NCBI GenBank assembly: GCA_026397895.1
Contig: JAPLTZ010000310.1
Coordinates: 1-9,286, forward strand
DNA from: Verrucomicrobiota bacterium
GTDB lineage: Bacteria > Verrucomicrobiota > Verrucomicrobiia > Limisphaerales > JAFMIX01
DNA: 9,286 bases
Direction: 5' to 3'
Both the position numbers and the translations under genes were made by a program. Position 1 is the stretch's first letter. The number at the start of each line of letters is the position of its first letter. The notes under the pieces were generated by a model. That model saw only the letters and a program-made list of their open reading frames with translations, ran no database searches and had not been told where the DNA came from. Below are positions 6,701 to 9,286 of this stretch, in pieces.

Positions 6701-7437
6701 CCTTCACGGCCACAGTGACCGCGCCCGGCGGCACGCCGACCAACTATGTGCAGTTCCGCACCAACGGGGTGGCGGCGGCGGCGGTGTATCTGAATGGCAG
6801 CGGGGTGGCGGCGTATAGCACCACCTTGTTGCGGCACACCAACACCGTGACCGCGCAATATATGAGCGACGGGAACTATTTGGGCAGCACCGGCAGTGTG
6901 GTGCAAGTGGTGTCGAACACCGCGCCCGTGGCCAGCGGCGACAGCCTGTCTTGGGGCAAGGGAGCGGCCAACAAGTATGTCAGCATCCCCAACCTGCTGG
7001 CCAATGACACGGATGCGGATGGCGATACCCTTGCTCTCATCGGGGTGGATGCGGCCAGCGGCAATGGGGTTTTGCTCACCACCAATGGCAGCTACATCGA
7101 ATACAACACCGCATTGACCGGCAACGACAGCTTCCATTACACCATCAGCGATGGGTTTGGCGGCACGGCCATCGGCACGGTTTCCATCACGGCGACCAAC
7201 AGCTATGGCCAATCGGGTGAGATTGCGGCCACGCCGACCAATGCCACGGCGACGTTCTACGGCATCCCGGACACCAACTATTATGTGATGCGGGCGACGA
7301 ACGTGCTGTTCACGCTGGGCATCAGCAATTTTCCGAGCGGCCCGGCGGCGACGAACGGGATCATCCAAGTGGTGGATGACTTTGCGGATCTCCCGAGCGT
7401 GCCCGCCTCGGCGTTTTATCGGCTGATCGCGCCCTGA
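3787..7437 (+). CDS. Large exported modular protein with three tandem beta-sandwich-like modules, Ig-like and cadherin-like domains
   Basis: This 1216-residue protein has a signal peptide (MKRPLNITLISLASMLAANL, then GSA; likely cleavage after residue 23), so it is exported. Three tandem copies of a roughly 200-residue module follow (24-226, 227-427, 428-637). Each starts with LLxSFxDDFNRAxLGxNYT and ends with YQFDNFSVxVG, resembling LamG/concanavalin-type beta-sandwiches. Residues 638-958 are Asn/Thr/Gly-rich with short repeats suggesting a beta-helix or adhesin-like fold. Residues 959-1043 look like a bacterial Ig-like domain and 1044-1138 like a cadherin-type domain (NTAPVASGD, LLANDTDADGDTLALIGV, NDSFHYTISDGFGG), with possible Ca2+ ligands. 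The C-terminus ends ASAFYRLIAP, a tail style common in Verrucomicrobiota secreted proteins. I see no catalytic motif, so adhesion or matrix binding is inferred. The frame is open upstream to a TTG at 3577, but the ATG at 3787 is chosen because it opens the signal peptide. The next gene is 35 nt away. Confidence 0.9.
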   Translation: MKRPLNITLISLASMLAANLGSAALLTSFTDDFNRASLGANYTVIGGAAYGISGSTVLTNGGAGQNNTFLNVGTLPTDADYSNSMKFTASLDIFVPAGGQAAVVTAGLMVNAQGSTSATNRTIRFRGNSAADCYIQLLGFGISGTLNSANIGVLSNSTWYTLGVSSSAPGVYDYTFRRQDAATNLISGAFTTTTTNIFTGGSIGFYTENAAAGAYQFDNFSVTVGSALLTSFSDDFNRAALGTNYTLVGGAAYGISNSTVLTNGGGGQNVTVLNAGKLPKAADYANAKYFTASMDFFVPASGQAALITGGLAVNVQDSANFWTLRFRGNSASDGRIQLNGRVAGVDTYMGQSGNMILSNSTWHTLKVTSTAAGKYQYSVSQQGSSSNIVSGTLTPTTVFTGGTIGFYSDNAVTGTYQYDNFSVIVGSSLLSSFSDDFNRAELGTNYTALRGAAYGISNSMVLTNVAGQNQSYLKKTGAGGVLGTLPTAADYSNGYTFNASLDIYIPASGQAAIVTAGLVLNEQDLTGGTTNNLIRFRGYAANSCVIQLQPQNGGGGGDGVNMGTLSNSTWYTLKVSSAAAGVYNYTFGQQGFLSNITSGAFTQTTTNIRTGGAIGLYMENAAAGVYQFDNFSVLVGQSTGAVQVTSTEVWDGTNNPHAADGVILTGLGTAASPAVYTIPKGMNITGTGKILLNTTTETSGNSIRFNISGGDLTMAAGAVINTSRHNRNGGNPSFILDLAGTNNIVGAGSIVGLTVSTDSPRHLTITNVNNVSLASIDGHSENVNSGSRTLLIQANGAVAISGTVDNGDRDTTGGDTGDVTINAASITVSNIITAPWRTTGVPNAGKVILKALSPAGGYSTSAAANNTYSNKLIINGAITTKGSAVTLSGNITNQAVVVKLSPAFTNVQPAAAALVIKAGTVPAAADLFINQTVVAYAAVHDVLWSTNGTASAISATALASSLNPSATGSNVTFTATVTAPGGTPTNYVQFRTNGVAAAAVYLNGSGVAAYSTTLLRHTNTVTAQYMSDGNYLGSTGSVVQVVSNTAPVASGDSLSWGKGAANKYVSIPNLLANDTDADGDTLALIGVDAASGNGVLLTTNGSYIEYNTALTGNDSFHYTISDGFGGTAIGTVSITATNSYGQSGEIAATPTNATATFYGIPDTNYYVMRATNVLFTLGISNFPSGPAATNGIIQVVDDFADLPSVPASAFYRLIAP
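3856..4464 (+). repeat. Tandem module copy 1 (609 nt, 203 residues)
   Basis: This is the first of three in-frame tandem copies inside the large exported protein, starting ALLTSFTDDFNRASLGANYT and ending YQFDNFSVTVGS. The shared GCCGCCTACGGCATCAGC block sits at 3928. The middle carries a segment SATNRTIRFRGNSAADCYIQL, matching the RFRGxxAxxxxIQL element of the other copies. Confidence 0.9.
4465..5067 (+). repeat. Tandem module copy 2 (603 nt, 201 residues)
   Basis: This is the second copy, starting ALLTSFSDDFNRAALGTNYT and ending YQYDNFSVIVGS. The shared GCCGCCTACGGCATCAGC block sits at 4537, exactly 609 nt after copy 1. The central loop differs most, with RVAGVDTYMGQSG here, and the copy is slightly shorter before RFRGNSASDGRIQL. 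Confidence 0.9.
5068..5697 (+). repeat. Tandem module copy 3 (630 nt, 210 residues)
   Basis: This is the third copy, starting SLLSSFSDDFNRAELGTNYT and ending YQFDNFSVLVGQ. The shared block at 5140 is 603 nt after copy 2 and is identical to copy 2 over 25 nt. It is longer because of a KKTGAGGVLG insertion near residue 470 and a poly-Gly loop (GGGGGDGV) after RFRGYAANSCVIQL. Confidence 0.9.
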
Positions 7438-7472
7438 TTCATTGGTGACCACAATCTAAAATCCTAACAACC

Positions 7473-8078
7473 ATGAAAACAAAAATAGCGACCCTGACCT
7501 TGGCGGTCACCGTGAGCCTGATGACCGGTGTGGCGCAAGCCACCCTGTATGATTACAACTTCACCGGGGCGACGACCATCAACGCGCTGATTCCCGATGG
7601 GAATCTGGCGGGGTATGTGAACACCATCACCGTGAGCGGCACCGGGAACAACGACATCCGGGACGTGAACGTCTATCTGAACATCAGCGGTGGCTACAAC
7701 GGCGATCTGTATGGCTACCTGGTGGGTCCGAACGGGCAAATGGCGCTGCTGCTCAACCGAATTGGCCCGGGTTCGTTCGGGAACAACGGCGCGGGCATGA
7801 CCGTGACCTTGGACGACAGCGCCACGGTGGGGAATGGGGGCTTGGGTGACATCCAAAACGTCGGGGCGAGCGGCTTTGTGGGGAATTTTGCAAACGGGAC
7901 CTGGACGCTGTTTCTGGCGGACATGGTGAGCGGCGACCAGAGCACGCTGGTAAGCTGGGGCTTGCAGATTGATGTGGTGCCCGAGCCGGTGACGTGGGCG
8001 TTGCTGATTTTTGCCGCCTTGGGCGGGGCGTTCTGGTTCGGTTTCTGGCTGAAGCACGGCAGGTTCAGCGGCAATTGA
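7473..8078 (+). CDS. P-domain (proprotein convertase P-type) surface protein with PEP-CTERM sorting signal
   Basis: This is a 201-residue exported protein. The signal peptide is MKTKIATLTLAVTVSLMTGV plus AQA, with cleavage likely after residue 23. Residues about 48-167 match the P/Homo B domain: DVNVYLNISGGYNGDLYGYL, then VGPNGQMALLLNR, and the closing NGTWTLFLADMVSGD with SWGLQID. In subtilisin-like convertases this beta-barrel accompanies a protease domain; here no protease domain is present. The C-terminus is a PEP-CTERM signal: VPEP (169-172), a hydrophobic helix (about 174-192) and a short basic end (LKHGR). This predicts processing by an exosortase, not found in this window, and surface or extracellular release. 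It lies 35 nt after the large exported protein in the same direction, so an operon is likely. The bases before ATG (CCTAACAACC) lack a Shine-Dalgarno motif. Confidence 0.9.
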   Translation: MKTKIATLTLAVTVSLMTGVAQATLYDYNFTGATTINALIPDGNLAGYVNTITVSGTGNNDIRDVNVYLNISGGYNGDLYGYLVGPNGQMALLLNRIGPGSFGNNGAGMTVTLDDSATVGNGGLGDIQNVGASGFVGNFANGTWTLFLADMVSGDQSTLVSWGLQIDVVPEPVTWALLIFAALGGAFWFGFWLKHGRFSGN

Positions 8079-8093
8079 GCCGGGCCGGATTTG

Positions 8094-8192
8094 GTTGGGC
8101 CGGACTTGTGGGTGGTTTGGGTTCCACCGGGTAGGTGCGCACGAATTCATAGGCGTTGCCGCACTGACACAAGCCGGCCCAACTTTTTGTTT
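8094..8192 (+). terminator. Long branched stem ending in a T-tract; probable terminator or structured element
   Basis: GTTGGGCCGG, a bulged A, and CTTGTG (8094-8110) pair perfectly with CACAAGCCGGCCCAAC (8168-8183), giving 16 bp. TTTTTGTTT follows (8184-8192), as in an intrinsic terminator. The apical region is 57 nt and not a simple loop. It can form GGTGG/CCACC (8111-8115 and 8124-8128) and GTGCG/CGCAC (8135-8139 and 8160-8164), giving a three-way cruciform. It begins 16 nt after the PEP-CTERM gene, so transcript termination is the plain reading. The branched shape could also be a structured RNA or the end of a mobile palindromic element. Confidence 0.6.
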
Positions 8193-8277
8193 CAGGTTGT
8201 CCCTGCAAAGAACCCACGCTTGCGGGTAAGCTTCCGGTTGTGGCAATGATTCATGTATCGGTGGAATTGACGGCGAA

Positions 8278-9286
8278 ATGAAAACATCCTCAAAGATTCG
8301 GCACGCGGGAATCGCGCTGCTTTTGTCCATCGCGGCATTGAACGGCGCGGGGGCGGATTTGGAAGCAGGCTTCGCCCGGCCGCCCGCCGCCACCAAGCCG
8401 TGGTGCTACTGGTATTGGTTCAACGACAACATCTCCAAGGAAGGCATCACCCATGACCTCGAAGCGATGGCGCGCGTCGGCATCGGCGAGGCGCTGATGG
8501 CGAACATTTACCAGCCCGATTATCCGGCGGGCAAGGTGAAGGTCTTGAGCGAGGAGTGGTGGGGCTTGGTGGAACACACCATCCGCGAAGGCGGTCGCGT
8601 CGGCGTGGACATCGGGCTGTTCAATTGTCCCGGCTGGAGCATGTCCGGCGGGCCGTGGATCAAGCCGGAGCAATCCATGCGCTACCTCGTCTCCTCGGAA
8701 CTGCGCGTCACCGGCCCGCTGAAGTTCGCGCAGAAACTGCCGCCGCCGAAGGAACAGTTTCAGGATGTCGCCGTGCTGGCTTTCCCCGCGCCGCAGGCCG
8801 ATGCCGCCGCGTTCGCCGCGCAATCGCCGCGCGTGACGTGCAATCTGCTGGTTGCGGGCGTGGAAAAACTCGCGGATGGCGACCGCGAAACGGCGCTGGC
8901 GATTCCCGTCGCCGCCAAAGCTGCGTTTGCCGTCGAACTGGAAACCACGCAGCCGTTCACCGCTCGCAGCCTCGCAATTTATCCCGGCGGCGAAGCCTTC
9001 GGCGCGGATTGCGTGCTGGAAGCCGCCGATGCTGCCGGCCAGTGGCAGGCGGTGCGCCGGTTCAAGTTCGACCGCTCGAACATGAACCAGGGCCTCGGCC
9101 CGATGCCGCGCGGGCCGGTGACGATTTCCTTCGCGCCCGTGACGGCCAAAAAGTTCCGCGTCACGTTCGGCGGAATTTATTTCGGTCGGCTGCAAGGATC
9201 GACGCTTTCAAAGCAGGCGGCGTTGACGGAAATTGAACTGTCCGGCGCGGCGCGGGTGGAGGCGATTGTGGAAAAGCAGCTCGGCA
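8278..9286 (+). CDS. GH106-like alpha-L-rhamnosidase, N-terminal part (cut by window end)
   Basis: Frame 1 is open from the ATG at 8278 to the window edge (336 codons, no stop). The N-terminus MKTSSKIRHAGIALLLSIAA plus LNGAGA is a signal peptide, likely cut before D27. FARPPAATKPWCYWYWFNDN (32-51), the following ISKEGITHDLEAMARVGIG, SEEWWGLVEHTIREGGRVGV (91-110) and NCPGWSMSGGPWIKPEQSM (116-134) match the N-terminal catalytic region of glycoside hydrolase family 106. That family removes terminal L-rhamnose from plant or algal polysaccharides such as pectin, with inversion. Members are commonly around 1000 residues or longer, so most of the protein, including the expected catalytic glutamates, lies beyond the window. 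Residues about 190-325 look like beta-sandwich sequence inserted within the family's modular layout. Export suggests periplasmic or extracellular action. It follows a terminator-like element, so it probably has its own promoter. Confidence 0.85.
   Translation, partial: MKTSSKIRHAGIALLLSIAALNGAGADLEAGFARPPAATKPWCYWYWFNDNISKEGITHDLEAMARVGIGEALMANIYQPDYPAGKVKVLSEEWWGLVEHTIREGGRVGVDIGLFNCPGWSMSGGPWIKPEQSMRYLVSSELRVTGPLKFAQKLPPPKEQFQDVAVLAFPAPQADAAAFAAQSPRVTCNLLVAGVEKLADGDRETALAIPVAAKAAFAVELETTQPFTARSLAIYPGGEAFGADCVLEAADAAGQWQAVRRFKFDRSNMNQGLGPMPRGPVTISFAPVTAKKFRVTFGGIYFGRLQGSTLSKQAALTEIELSGAARVEAIVEKQLG

Noticed and set aside
6619..7452. 277-codon minus-strand open frame over the Ig-like and cadherin-like regions
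   Set aside because: It is an antisense shadow with Arg/Gly-rich low-complexity sequence and no supporting start context.
7464..8396. 310-codon minus-strand open frame covering the P-domain gene and the next start
   Set aside because: It crosses two convincing sense starts and the stem at 8094-8192. Its sequence is Pro/Ala/His-rich without a domain.

Overview
The window looks like a chromosomal segment of a free-living, GC-rich bacterium of the phylum Verrucomicrobiota, probably near Limisphaerales/Pedosphaera. The clues are an Obg GTPase with an acidic insert in its N-terminal domain, a PEP-CTERM surface protein, a very large Asn/Thr/Gly-rich secreted protein ending in an FYRL-type tail, and a GH106-type rhamnosidase. 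This placement is inference from protein style; the window contains no rRNA or other phylogenetic marker that I could compare.

Left part (1-3230): core genes. The tail of an endonuclease/exonuclease/phosphatase-family protein (1-189, +) runs convergently into a minus-strand block that reads, in transcription order, rplU (L21), rpmA (L27), obgE and ychF. rplU and rpmA are 12 nt apart and are followed by a clear intrinsic terminator (about 2594-2624). obgE and ychF are 4 nt apart and form a second unit, with a perfect palindrome directly in front of obgE. All four encode ribosome or ribosome-associated GTPase functions. The two convergent stop codons (189 and 226) lie in the arms of one inverted repeat.

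Middle (3231-3786): a 556-nt spacer between the ribosomal operon and a divergent accessory region. It holds the rplU leader, with two mutually exclusive hairpins, and a relic of an AraC-family DNA-binding helix-turn-helix (3577-3675) read in frame with the next gene.

Right part (3787-9286): secreted proteins on the plus strand. A 1216-residue exported protein carries three tandem copies of a roughly 200-residue beta-sandwich-like module, then a repetitive beta-rich region, an Ig-like domain, a cadherin-like domain and an FYRL tail. After 35 nt comes a 201-residue P-domain protein with a PEP-CTERM sorting tail. A long, branched, T-tract-ended stem (8094-8192) closes this pair. The last gene, cut by the window edge, starts a GH106-like alpha-L-rhamnosidase. 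Together these suggest cell-surface or extracellular-matrix proteins next to plant/algal polysaccharide degradation. The most unusual items are the 1216-residue modular protein with its AraC relic, the branched element at 8094-8192, and the Obg insert. No tRNA, rRNA, CRISPR array, insertion sequence or phage gene was recognised.
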